Below, one piece after another: positions 47,122-57,831 of a stretch of 64,000 bases of DNA. Under the pieces are notes generated by a model. It was not told where the DNA came from. It made no database searches and worked only from the letters and a program-made list of their open reading frames with translations. Origin of the DNA: Euptelea pleiosperma. Its lineage: Eukaryota; Streptophyta; Magnoliopsida; Ranunculales; Eupteleaceae. Within the stretch, counting starts at the first letter, position 1. Every line of letters begins with the position of its first letter. The position numbers and the translations under genes are program-made. The stretch is from the NCBI GenBank assembly GCA_035048495.1, contig CM068547.1:18297913-18361912 (forward strand), given 5' to 3'.

Positions 47122-48876
47122 TTATCCTATCCCTTGTCTAGGTATACCTGTGTAGAACAGGTCTTTCTCAGTATAGACTGAGAGAAGGGCAGTAAGTTCT
47201 CTGAGGAGCCCTACAAAAGTGTGTAGTTGAGTAGGGAGGGAATGAAGCTTCTCAGTAAAAACTGAGAAGGGAGTAGTAGTGGGTTCTCTGACCGTGGTTA
47301 GCAGAGCCGCAAACTCATTGAGTTTTGCGGGAATGTATCTGAATGGAGCAGACTCCTGCAGATCAGTAATACCAGAAATGTTGGACTCCGAGATGAAGTC
47401 AGACTCACAGTGTTCATGACACTTAGATAATATATCTTCGAGAGAATCCTGAGTTAGACTCTCTACGGCACACGGGTTATCGAAAATATCGACGTAGGGT
47501 GACGGGTGAAAACTGTTGACCTCTTTCTCAATGTTTCCTGATGTGATAGGGATGTTCCAATCCCTGTACTCAATATGTTCCTCCTCGATAGGGATCGGTA
47601 TGTCCAGGACAGCGGGAGTCCCATGTTCTAGACATGGCTCATCAGTGAGAATGTCTGCATCCAGGGCAGAGAGAGAATTATCAGAGATAGAGATGGAACT
47701 GGGTTTCTCTGGGCTCGGTCTAGAAGTTGATGTTGTTAAGGGCACCAAAGATTGAGACTCGGGTTCATCACTATTGTTGCACAATCCAAGGGAGGTGGGG
47801 AGGAACGGTAGATCAATGACAGTTGGGATCCTACAATCGAGACACAGCTCAGTGTCATGAAGATCGACATCAGGGGCAACAGAGGTAGAGTGAGAATTAG
47901 GTTGCTCTGAGGTAGGTTCAAGATTTGGTGCTGTTAAAGGCACCGAATTAGGATACACTGGTTCCTCAATAATCAAGCTTGATCTAGGTGTGGTAACAAC
48001 TTTTATTTCATCTTGGCAATTCTGGTCGTTGGTCCAATTGTGCGACTCCTCATTATAGAAAGTGGCCATGTCACTCTCCTCAAGATAGGCTATTGGTGGA
48101 CTAGTGAAGTTGACTTCCTCTCTCTCATTTTCTAATTGAACTAGACGTTGCTCCAAGCTCTCCATAGATAGCTGTTGTTGGTGCTCTAGACCTTGGAAAT
48201 ACTGTTGTTGCTGGGCAATGTACTGAGAGAGAAGGTCCTCTAGACCGGGTTTAGTAGCCAACGGAGGCGGTTCAGCCAAGGGGAGCTGAGGTGCCAACTC
48301 TTGATTGTAGTCCGACTGGGTATGAAGGTTGTAAGGCAAAGTGGAGTCTGGGACTAGGTGCTGACTCTGAAAATCCTGAGGGGCCCACTGTTGATCAGAA
48401 TAGTCATTCTGTGGATATGACGGGTACTGGGATTGCGAGTATTGCCAGTCATATTCTCCATTGGGTTGATGGAACCCGGAAGGATAATTATCCTGCGGCA
48501 ATTGCTGCGGGAGGGCAGACTGTTTCCAACCAAAGTTATGGTGACTCCTATTATCCGGATAACAAGTGTTGTCATAGGAGGTCTGCATTGGAGATGGGAA
48601 GGTACAGACATCTTGCTGGATAGGAGGGTAATATCCTACAGAGTGGGAATGGTACACGGGTGGCTGGACTGCGGCACGAAGGGCTGAGACTGAATTTTTA
48701 AGTTCTTGGAGTTCAGAATTGTACTCTGGATCTCGGTGATTATCATACCCTGTAGAAGTGTGCGAGACTGGAGTATCATGATGATACGCAGAATTGTCAT
48801 ACCATTGTTGAGAGTGATCACCTCGATTCTCACAGAAACTGTAGTAGGTCTCATACAGAGGCCGTTCATCTGCCAT
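47122..48876 (-). CDS. Gag-like protein of element C, intact (584 aa)
   Basis: ATG at 48876 (MADERPLYETYYSF); the same start is used by B. Layout: residues ~1-85 with NSVSALRAAV; ~85-210 rich in Tyr, Gln and Pro (DWQYSQSQYPSYPQ); ~211-256 coiled-coil-like (LEDLLSQYIAQQQQ, MESLEQRLVQLENERE); ~270-430 acidic and Ser/Thr/Pro-rich, with a doubled module (DVDLHDTELCLDCRIPTVID at ~335, DADILTDEPCLEHGTPAVLD at ~405) that is single in B; ~470-584 conserved C-terminus ending LFYTGIPRQGIG. No zinc knuckle, DSG protease or YxDD. Position, and absence of any other long ORF, suggest a gag-like particle protein; the family is not recognised, and a non-gag role is possible. Confidence 0.8.
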   Translation of the reverse strand: MADERPLYETYYSFCENRGDHSQQWYDNSAYHHDTPVSHTSTGYDNHRDPEYNSELQELKNSVSALRAAVQPPVYHSHSVGYYPPIQQDVCTFPSPMQTSYDNTCYPDNRSHHNFGWKQSALPQQLPQDNYPSGFHQPNGEYDWQYSQSQYPSYPQNDYSDQQWAPQDFQSQHLVPDSTLPYNLHTQSDYNQELAPQLPLAEPPPLATKPGLEDLLSQYIAQQQQYFQGLEHQQQLSMESLEQRLVQLENEREEVNFTSPPIAYLEESDMATFYNEESHNWTNDQNCQDEIKVVTTPRSSLIIEEPVYPNSVPLTAPNLEPTSEQPNSHSTSVAPDVDLHDTELCLDCRIPTVIDLPFLPTSLGLCNNSDEPESQSLVPLTTSTSRPSPEKPSSISISDNSLSALDADILTDEPCLEHGTPAVLDIPIPIEEEHIEYRDWNIPITSGNIEKEVNSFHPSPYVDIFDNPCAVESLTQDSLEDILSKCHEHCESDFISESNISGITDLQESAPFRYIPAKLNEFAALLTTVREPTTTPFSVFTEKLHSLPTQLHTFVGLLRELTALLSVYTEKDLFYTGIPRQGIG

Positions 48877-50652
48877 TAGAGGCGATAGAGGGGTACGGTG
48901 GACTAACTCTCAGATCGAGTCAGTAAAAGGTTAAGGCAGGTTCAACTGGGCTTCTACTTGAAAAAGTAAGCCCAAGATTTGGCAAAAAGTTGCCAAAAGG
49001 AGACACTGGAGTAGTGATTCTAAATGATGCACACCAAGCACAGATAATCCTATTCTAAATAATCAGGATATATTTTAGGCATTATCTTGTTAGTTTTGGG
49101 GCTAGAGTAGATTATGACAGTGGGCGGACCACTGGTTTATCTTTTAGCCGCCGGACTAACTGTTTGCACTCAGAGGTTCTCACCAGGCTACACTCTTCAG
49201 AGCGAATCCTTTAGTACTAACTCTAGTCAACAACAAGGCAATCCGAAGCCTAGACAGACGTGCGGCACAATGGCTGTCTTAAGTACGTCCCAGACTAACC
49301 GGATTGGTCAAGTGTAGAAGAAGAGTGTTCCCTCGGGTTAAGCTAGGGTTGGTGCGTGTTCCTAGTCCACACGCAACTAACCGCCGAATAGTCCAAGATG
49401 CCACGTCGAGCTCAGTGTACTTGAGTAGCAGGGACTTATGGGTGTGTTAGACAACAGGGACCCGCGCTCGTGGTCTTATTTCGATTGGATGTTAAGCGGG
49501 TTCGCTTTGTGTGGATTTTTCCTCGAACACCGGGCTAATTGGCTCTACTTCTTGATTCTTTTTATTATAGATGGATCCTGGGGAGCAATTTCAGCTGGAG
49601 TGATGAGGTGGGTGATGAAATCCCACCAGTTTCAATTTGGAGCTGGGTCTGCTCTCTTAGAGTTGATTGATTAACGGCCACGCCACGCAAGTCGAATAAT
49701 ATGTATGCGAAAGCAAATAGACAAGCGGCAATGATTCACCCAAATTGCTCTGTATCGCACTCAAGGCGAGGATAGAGACTTACCTCCCGTGGGCCACGCC
49801 ACGGGGTCTCCTCCGTGGGTTAGAGAGGGGTATCCTAATGGGCTTGGGCCCGACTCCACCTCTTTGAGCTTTCGCTCTCTACCCACACTGGATCGTGTTC
49901 CTGCAGAAACAGTTAGATCGCACGGTCTAGGTATGTGGGATTCTATTTGGAAGATCCTTGCCTTTTTAGGGTTCACTGAACAAGCACTGAATTTAGGCAA
50001 GTTTTTGAATTAGTTTCCAAATTCGAGATGGTTTAAAATTTAGGAATTCCCAAATTGGAAAATACCTAGATTGGAAAGTTTCCCGAACTGTGGAGATCTT
50101 CCAAGAAAGATTTGATTGCGAGATCCCTTATAATTTTGGGAAATTTCCCAAAATTGAAATTCTGCTAGATTTGGGGCGTTTCCTTTTGCAGACTTTTCCA
50201 AATTCGGAAGATTTCTAAAGATAGAAATTCTTCTAAAGAGGAAACTTCTAAGAGGGGAAACCCTAATTAAGCAGAGTATCAAGATTTTGGAATCTTTCCA
50301 AAAATCGCAAATCCTTGATTGGTGATTTCTAAAAATCTGCAGAATATAAAACCCTAATTTTTTTGAATTTTAATTTTTTAATTTTTTTGGTAATTTCCAC
50401 TTAATCTAGGGTTTCTAAAAAACCCTAGAACAAGATCTAGCAGTTATATGGAAAGCAGTAAAATTCCTAAATTATTACAAATTGCACTCGGCCTTCCGAG
50501 GCATTAAAAATAGTAATTAAAAACTGCTAAAAATCACTAAAAACAAAAAATAGAAAGTTTCCCGAAAAGGTCGGGCTGGCCAAATTGAGCAGCTTTTCGC
50601 TTCAGCAACTTTCCAATTCCGTCTTTACGTCCTTTTTCGCACTCCCGAACAC
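48877..50652 (-). other. Untranslated leader of element C
   Basis: No convincing ORF. Keeps the GAGC-GAAA-GCTC mini-hairpin (49866-49877) and the GGGCCCGACTCC block found in B's leader. Confidence 0.6.
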
Positions 50653-50671
50653 CCGAGCGGCAGCGGCGCCA
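50653..50671 (-). other. Primer binding site of C (tRNA-Asp-like)
   Basis: The minus strand reads TGGCGCCGCTGCCGCTCGG, 2 nt after the LTR. It has one more mismatch to tRNA-Asp than B, while the last five bases are the same in both. Confidence 0.7.
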
Positions 50672-50752
50672 TTTGATAGTAGGTATTTTCCGCGTCGTTG
50701 GTTACGGAAACCCTAACTTCAACACATTTTTAATTTATCCGAGACATTTAAC

Positions 50753-51247
50753 CTGTAAAATGAGCAGTTTTGCATAGTGGCTCGTGTCGGATGTCGATCC
50801 GCACTCGGGGTTAGTGTGCGTAATTAAGGACATAAAATGACGGGTTTTTCTCAAAAATTACTAAAAAGAAGAGATGGAAGGGTGAGAATGATGATCACGG
50901 GATTAAAATATGATTGATTTTATAAATTTTAGAGGGAACCATTATCTGCTAAAATGATGAGAGAGAAAATAAGAAGAACATAACATAATAAGCAAAACTA
51001 ATGAAATTAACCATCTTTATTAAAATGAAAAGTAACTTACAATAACCTTGAATCTGATTGATGCATAAATAAATTTCAAAAATTAACTAGAAAGCATGAA
51101 ATAGAAGGGAAATAGAGAGAGAAAGGTAGAGAAAGAGGAGGTCTATTCTAGAGAGAGAAAGTGGAAGGAGAGAGTCTAAAGAGGAGAGAGAAAGCGAGAA
51201 GGAGATGAAGGTTTAGAGGAACTAGATTGTAGATGGTAGAATCTTAC
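50753..51247 (-). other. Intron-like segment in 5' LTR of C
   Basis: Same donor and acceptor as 42320-42814. It lies in the transcribed leader upstream of the primer site. Confidence 0.5.
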
Positions 51248-51625
51248 CTTTGGCACTTATCGAAAGTGGATGATGGAGTTTTGACCCTTGATTTACCAAT
51301 CAAGGGTGGATCAGCCAAGGTGATAATGAAGAGGCTGTCCCGAGTGCATGCACCATTCCATGGATGAACGACGTTGCAGGAGGGATTTTAGGGGGGGGGG
51401 CAGCGAGGCTGGCTATGGTTGATGGCGTTGTGATGCACATGTGGTGCACCACCATCTCTTCCCGGATCTGCACTTGCACTTGCACAGTTTCAGGCACGGG
51501 CTAGAGATTTGCAGGGCAATGAAGATGGAGATCGTGGTGGAGCTGAAATGGCTGCAAGGAGGTGCTGATTCGGCCAAGGTAAGGTGAGGGCAGACGTCCT
51601 ATTCTTCTTCTCTTTTCTGGTTCTC

Positions 51626-51671
<46 letters not shown>

Positions 51672-51672
<1 letters not shown>

Positions 51673-51697
51673 CGGAGTTGCAGACCTGCAACTCCGG
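51672..51697. repeat. X-LTR palindrome in 5' LTR of C
   Basis: Perfect 12-bp arms with centre AC, after poly-T. Confidence 0.92.
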
Positions 51698-54579
51698 TAG
51701 TGGAGATTTGTGGGAGATATGGCAGTTGGAGAGAGAAGGTTGCAGGTCTGTGGAGGAGATGAGGATTGCAACGCCCTTCAAGTGGCTAGGTCCTGGAGTT
51801 ACAGCTAGATGGAGAGAAGGTAGCAACGTTGGTGGTTGCTGACTTTAATGGTGCCGGCCGGAGTTGCAGAAAACACACCGGAGCTCTTGAAGATCGTGGG
51901 AACGTGTAGCATGTGCACGTTACAGTAGAAACAATAGTGGAAAAGATGGAAAGGGTTGCAGGCGACAACCTCTTCGTGGGAGCAATGGAGAGGGAGACGT
52001 GGGGTGAGATAGTGAGAGTCCGCCGGAGTGGCAGTCCGCCGGATTTACAGAGAAGGTGATCACCGGTTGAAGGAGCACGTACAATGTGCTGGTGGTTGCG
52101 GCAGTAGCTCGTGGAGACGCCGGAGATGATGATCGATTTGATGAAGATGGAGAGATCAAGGGGGATGAGATGAGAGAGAGAGGAAGGAGAGAAAGAGAGA
52201 TGAGATAGGAGCTACCGGTGTCGGCCTGCAACTCTTGCAGTCCTGATATGGTGGTGGCCAGCAGCGAGGTTTGATACAACGGTGCAGGGGTGCTAGTCGT
52301 GATGGACGTTGCACTGTGCTGGGTGGTGGTGACAGCCCAAACCAGCAATGGTTTTCGGAGAGAATCCGATGGACAATGGGAGAGACGGCTAAGAGGTTTT
52401 AGATTGGGGGAGATGAGAAGAGAGAACCGTCCTCCTCTTCGCCCTCCTCACTTCTCTTTCTAATATACTAAGACCCTAGGGTTTAGAGTGAATAGGGACC
52501 GTTAGATCATCTTCTCAATTCTCTTTCACCTTGTTTTCAATTATAGGGAAATATCCCATGTATTTGATGATGTATCACTCCTCATGCAGCACCCTCCAGC
52601 AACTTTTTCTCCTCTCTTCCTTGTCTTTTGGTAACCAATTAGTTACCCAAAACGATTCAACCCCTTGCATTCTTTCCTCCCTCTTTCATAGTAGCAGCCA
52701 TCCACCTTAATTGATTGCTAAAGTCTTTCCTTTGGTAAAAATAGCAACTTCCTTTTCACTTCTTCTTTTTAGAAAATATTTCTTCAATGGTTCCTATGCT
52801 CCAATCTACCTTGCACTTCAAAGCTAAAGCTAATCCAGCAACTCTTAGATATTTAGACCAATCACATGGAAACCCGATTGTTTATAACAACATCACCCTC
52901 AATCGACGTATAGCAACTTGAATGAACACTCGGTCTATAATCTTAGCCCACCAACTTGGTTCACACAAGGGTCCAACACCCTGGCCTATTGATTTGGTCC
53001 ACGGTGTGGGTTATCTTCATGAGTTTCCATGTATGCCACATTATCACTGATCTCACTGTCCATTTGTCTTGTTTCCATCATGTTTTAAACTCATTAACTT
53101 GATAGAGCTTTCCTTTTTGTGGGCCCATCAACATGTTCTACTTGCCCATTATCTTGATGTCCAAGAACTTGAGTTGTGTTGTTCCAATTTCATCGGTCCA
53201 TCTTGTTTGTTATCCAACGTTATCTGAGCGAGCATAGTTCCCTGGTCTATGTGATCATCTTTGATTTGGACAAGTTTGGTAGCGAGCTTCTGTGGTTGAT
53301 TACGGGCCTGCAGTTCTCGAGAATCGTCTGCTTCGGTTTCCTACAATAACAACAGGCACGTAATGAGGCTTTATCAGAATGACTTCATGTCTAGACTTTC
53401 GAAAATGTGTTTAATGCATGCAAATATACCATTTCGTCCAGCAAAGTGTGTTCTACGCAACAAAAGAGACTCTTACGTAGAAAAGTGGATAATTAGAGCA
53501 GTTTTACGTAGGAGAGTGCGATAATGCTAACAGGATAAGTGCTTAAAATAAGCACTTTTGAGCGAATATCATGCTTATTTTAAGCAATTATCCGTTTAGC
53601 GTTATCGCACTCTCCTACGTAAAAGGCTCTATTTATCTACTTTTCTACGTAAGAGTCTCTTCTATTGCGTAGAACACACTTTTCTGGACGAAATGGTATA
53701 TTTGCATGCATTAAACACATTTTCGGAAGTCTAGATATTAAGCCGTTCTGATAAAGTCTCATTACGCGCTTCTTCTGTCGCAGGAAACCCCGAGGGGACG
53801 ATTCTCGAGACTTGTGGGCCCAAATCGATCATGAAAGCCCATTATCAAAGCTTAACAAGCCCACATGCTATGACTAGAAGATATGGGCCAAATATGGGCT
53901 GAATAAGAGGACCAAAAAGCCGGCCCAAAGAACGAAGAGAGTAGGAGAGCCAATGACCAAGAGACGGACCAAAGCGTTTAAAGCCACATGAGTCAGCAAA
54001 GAATGATGGTCGACCCTACTGGAGAAGCGTGAGGATGGTCACAGTGAAGACCAGGGTTCCAGACCCTCCGCCAGTGCTTTTTTCCATTTTTTTTGATACT
54101 TTTTCTCTCATCTCTTCTTATTCTCTCTCTCTCTTCATCTCTCGGTCCTTGAATCTACTGACCTAACCCTAGAACTCCTGCCCATCGGCTCTATCTCATC
54201 TCCCTTAGCTTTCTGACCGTTGGATCTTCCATCGGACCGTTGGATCTTCAATCGGACCGTTGGATCTCTCTAGATCCGTCGATCTACCAATCTGGGTCCC
54301 AATCAAGTCACCATCCATCCGATCGCCTTTAGAATGCCTGTCACATCATCTTGTGAGACGATGGACATCATCAGTCCATGTGGGCCAGTAGCCGGGCCCA
54401 TCATCATCGACCCGCTGTCCGACCAGTTAGTGGACCCCGCGAATTTCAAAAATAATTTTAATTAAATGGGGGGTCCACTAATTGGGGAGATTCCCCATAG
54501 AAAAGTAGGTTTTTACTTAAAAAAAAAAAAAAAAAAAAATATTTTTCTCATTTTTTTTATTTTTTTATTTTCAAAAATC

Positions 54580-54605
54580 CCCTATTTCCATTAAAGGAAA
54601 TAGGG
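54580..54605 (+). repeat. Core-promoter hairpin in X LTR
   Basis: CCCTATTTCC / GGAAATAGGG with loop ATTAAA, followed by GCTTTAAAAGGAG. Confidence 0.8.
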
Positions 54606-54766
54606 AAGCTTTAAAAGGAGAAGGATAGGGGTTCGTTCGAACCCTAATCCCTCTCCCCTCTTCTCCTCTCCTTCCCCTAATCTTCTGCCGACGTTTTCGC
54701 CTTCTTCTTTCTTCTCTTTTCTTTTTTTTTTCTTCTTTTCTTCTTCTTCTTCCTCCTCCATCTTCG

Positions 54767-54791
54767 CCGGAGTTGCAGGCAGCAACTCCGG
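54767..54791. repeat. X-LTR palindrome, CCGGAGTTGC / GCAACTCCGG
   Basis: 10-bp arms with a 5-nt centre (AGGCA), after CTT repeats. Confidence 0.9.
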
Positions 54792-54926
54792 CCATCTGGT
54801 CCTCGTCCTCCCCCTCTCCTCATATTCTTCTTCTTCCTCTTCGTTTTCTTCTTCTTCCTCTTCGTTTTCTTTTTTTTTTTTTTTTTTCGTCTTCTGCTGC
54901 GTCTTCTTCTTCGTCTTCTTAGCTCG

Positions 54927-54951
54927 CCGGAGTTGCAGACAGCAACTCCGG
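54927..54951. repeat. X-LTR palindrome, second in this LTR
   Basis: 10-bp arms CCGGAGTTGC / GCAACTCCGG with centre AGACA, after CTT repeats. Confidence 0.9.
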
Positions 54952-55078
54952 TCGTCATCTCCACCGCCAGCACGTTTTTCGTCCCCTTCTCCTCCTCTTC
55001 CTTCTTCTTCCTCTTCTCTTTCTTCTGGCTTCTCTTCTTCTTCTTCCTCTTCTCTTCTTCTATTTTTTTTTTCTTCTT

Positions 55079-55106
55079 ACCGGAGTTGCAGGTCTGCAAC
55101 TCCGGT
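55079..55106. repeat. X-LTR palindrome, third in this LTR
   Basis: Perfect 13-bp arms ACCGGAGTTGCAG / CTGCAACTCCGGT with centre GT, after CTT repeats. Confidence 0.92.
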
Positions 55107-55728
55107 GTTCATGGTGTTGACAACCTGCAACACGCTAATCGCCCCTACCGGTCCGTTTTCTTCCATTCTTTCTCTTCACAGTGCTTTCCCCCGCACCACC
55201 AGCAGCCAATGCAGCCTCCACTGCCAGCCGGATTGGCTCTTCTCCAGTAAACTCCACCGCCTGCAACTAACGGACTGGTTTTGAGCCAGCCATCACCGGT
55301 CAACCGTCCACCCTTTCTCTACCCGTCACGGTCTGCAACACTTGCAGACCGGCTTCATCCACCCTCTCCAAGGCTGCAAAATAGATCTGCACCATCATGC
55401 TCCTCAAGATCTCAAAGACGCCCTTACAATCTGTAACGCAGCCCCATTATCCCCTTGGGTGATAACCTACAAGCGCTTCAACTTGCTGGTGTAGCCATTC
55501 TCACAATCCTTGCTGCCCTCTCCAGCGTGCTGCCCTTCTTTTACCACTAGAACCCACTGGTTCTCCTCCATGTGCAACTAAGCCTCCCACTCTTGCAAAG
55601 TTGCAGCCCCATCCTTCATTCTTCACCACGTTTTTGGAGAAAACGGCGAATCTTGAATTTTTAGAGCTTGCAACAATGGTGAGATGTCCATTCTCTCCAT
55701 CACCAAGGCCACCACTTGGCCAATCCCG

Positions 55729-56133
55729 GTAAGTCCTCCAAGATATTTTCCCTCTCTTTAGAAATTACTAGGTTTCACCCTTTCATCCTTTCTCTCTCTT
55801 CTCTTTTTCTTAATTTTAAATTCTTGTTTTCCCTTTAGTTTATGCAATGTAATTTGAATTTCGTTCAATAAATAAATCTTCAATTTTCCATTATTAAGTT
55901 TGCAATTTCTCATTTTCTATTGTTCACATTAGTTTAATAGTTTCTCTCTCTAAAAGTCAAGAATGATATTTTAAAAACCCACCTCACCATTCTCATCCTT
56001 CCATCCATGAGTTTCAGAGCAATTTCTATAAAACAAATCTGTCATTACAGGTTCTTGAATTGTACAAACTTACCCCGAGTGCGGATCGACATCCGACATA
56101 CTTTCCACTGTGCGAGAATGCTTAATTTTGCAG
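55729..56133 (+). other. Intron-like segment in X LTR leader (solo 42219)
   Basis: Donor CCCG|GTAAGTCCTCC, acceptor CTTAATTTTGCAG, 405 bp. Confidence 0.5.
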
Positions 56134-56214
56134 GATTTAAGAATCGGATCAATTTACAAATCTTGTTGATTCTAGGGTTTCCGTAACCAACGACGCGGAA
56201 AAACCCTACTTTCA

Positions 56215-56892
56215 CCATACCTTAAATGCCATAATAAAGAATCATCAACTTTTTCTACCCTTAAGGCATAATTATGATTTGGTGGCATAATAAGAGGAAA
56301 GACCTTATTTGATGACATTTTTACTTTTGCCACTAATTGTTTGTTCTTATCTAAAATTATGTAATTATCTTTGTCAAAATTTACAGTATTTTTTTTTTGA
56401 ATGAGCTGGCCAACACTTAATAGATTTTGAGCTAAGCCAGGAACATAAAGAACATCATGAATGAGTTTAGATTTACCTCCTTTTGTCTGCACATATATTA
56501 CTCCCTTGCCTTTGACATTTTGTAGCTTCCCATCTCCAAGCTTGACTTATGAAGTTACCTTGTCATCTAGGCTAATAAAGCACTTTTGATTTCCTGTCAT
56601 ATGATTGCTGCATCCACTATCCAAATACCAAATATCTTCTGCTTCTTCTTGAGTATTTAGGCATGAATAAAATAATTGATCTGAGGAGTTATTTTCTTCA
56701 GAAGAATTAGCTTTATCCTTTTGAAACTAGCAATCTTTTTGCATATGATTAAGCTTCTTGCATCTAGAGCACTTATATCGACAATTTTCATTTGCATGGC
56801 CAAACTTTTTGCATACGTTGCACTGGAGATTATGTGTATTATTACCTCTTGCGTACCTTTGATTGTTGTATATATTCATTCTTCTTCCTCAT
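56215..56892 (-). pseudogene. Copia gag zinc knuckles, protease and pre-integrase region
   Basis: The minus strand carries two CCHC knuckles (CNVCKKFGHANENC, then CSRCKKLNHMQKDC), a stop, the protease WYLDSGCSNHMTG, another stop, then NLLSVGQL and LLWHLRYG of the pre-integrase domain, where the X LTR cuts in (TSD CCATA). Confidence 0.88.
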
Positions 56893-57800
56893 TGAAAGTA
56901 GGGTTTTTCCGGTCGTTGGACGGAAACCCGTATTTCAACATCATTTGTATTAAGATCCGAGACTTCTAACCTGTAAAATTAGTAATTTTGCACAGTGGTT
57001 TTGTGTCGGATGTTGATCCGCACTCAGGGTTAGGGATTAGCGCAAATAAGAACATAAAATAATGGATTTTTCCATAGAAATTGGAGGGGTGAGCATGGTA
57101 GTGACATTGCGATTAAAAACTTGATTTTTGATTTGGAGATCGATTCTCAGTTAAAGTGATTAATAAGCAAATAAAATTCAAAATTACTATTAAAAGAGAA
57201 TAGAAACAAGAATTCAAAAGAAACTAATTTCATTGAATAAAATTAAGTTGTTAACATTGACAGATAAAAATAAGAAAATTAAAACTAACCTAAAAATAAA
57301 ACATGATAATCCTGGAGAGGGAAAGAAGATAGAGGGGAAAAAATGGATACCCGTTCGGTCAACAGCCCATGGAAGAGAATGGATTGATGCAAGTTGCAAG
57401 GGTGCTGCCTTTGGTTGTGGTGTGCAAAGAAGTGGAGGTTGATGCCGAGACGTCCAAGGAGGTGGACCACCAATAGCTTCACTCAAGGCGAGGAAGGATG
57501 ATGGCTTGTGGATGATGGTTTGGCTGGGCGGTAATGGAAATGCAGTGGGGTGGAGTGGCTTAAAGATCTCACGGCCTGCAAAGGGTTTTAGGGTCGCTAG
57601 GTGAGAATGTAAGTTGCAGGTTTTGCAACTTCAATAGATGGTGGAGGTGCTAATGGAGGGAGGTTGCCTGAAGTTGCAGGCCGATGATGAGCTGCAAGTA
57701 GGCAACGTGGTGGAGATGAAGATCAATGGCGTTGAAGAGGAGATGGAGGTGTACAGCAAGACCTCGGCCAAGGAGATGGTAGTAGCGTGGTGCTATGCAT

Positions 57801-57831
57801 GTAATACCCTGAACTTTCGTTCTAGGGTATT
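57801..57831 (+). repeat. Hairpin at 5' end of Y LTR
   Basis: TAATACCCTGAAC pairs with GTTC(T)AGGGTATTA, with one bulged base and loop TTTC. Also present at the far end of copy 2 (about 5476-5508). Confidence 0.75.

Larger units (their letters stand above)
42241..53571 (-). mobile_element. Full-length young X-family retrotransposon C
   Basis: 11,331 bp, minus strand. 5' LTR 50674-53571, primer site 50653-50671, leader, intact 584-codon gag-like ORF (47122-48876), hairpin region, polypurine tract (CAACCCCCAACC as seen on plus), 3' LTR 42241-45143. TSD TGCTT at 42236-42240 and 53572-53576. The LTRs are 2903 and 2898 bp, and a poly-T length change (43 against 38) accounts for the 5 bp. Wherever compared by eye the rest is identical. 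No pol domain. The youngest insertion in the window. Confidence 0.95.
50674..53571 (-). mobile_element. 5' LTR of element C
   Basis: 2898 bp, matching the 3' LTR wherever compared except for poly-T length (51633-51670). Confidence 0.95.
42219..56214 (+). mobile_element. Solo X-family LTR, split by element C
   Basis: TGATATTCGCTCAAAAG at 42219, interrupted after 22 bp by element C, resumes at 53572 and ends AACCCTACTTTCA at 56214. TSD CCATA at 42214-42218 and 56215-56219. It sits in copia pol between RYG and HLNY of the integrase zinc region. About 2.66 kb without C. It carries three palindromes, more than any other copy. Confidence 0.93.
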
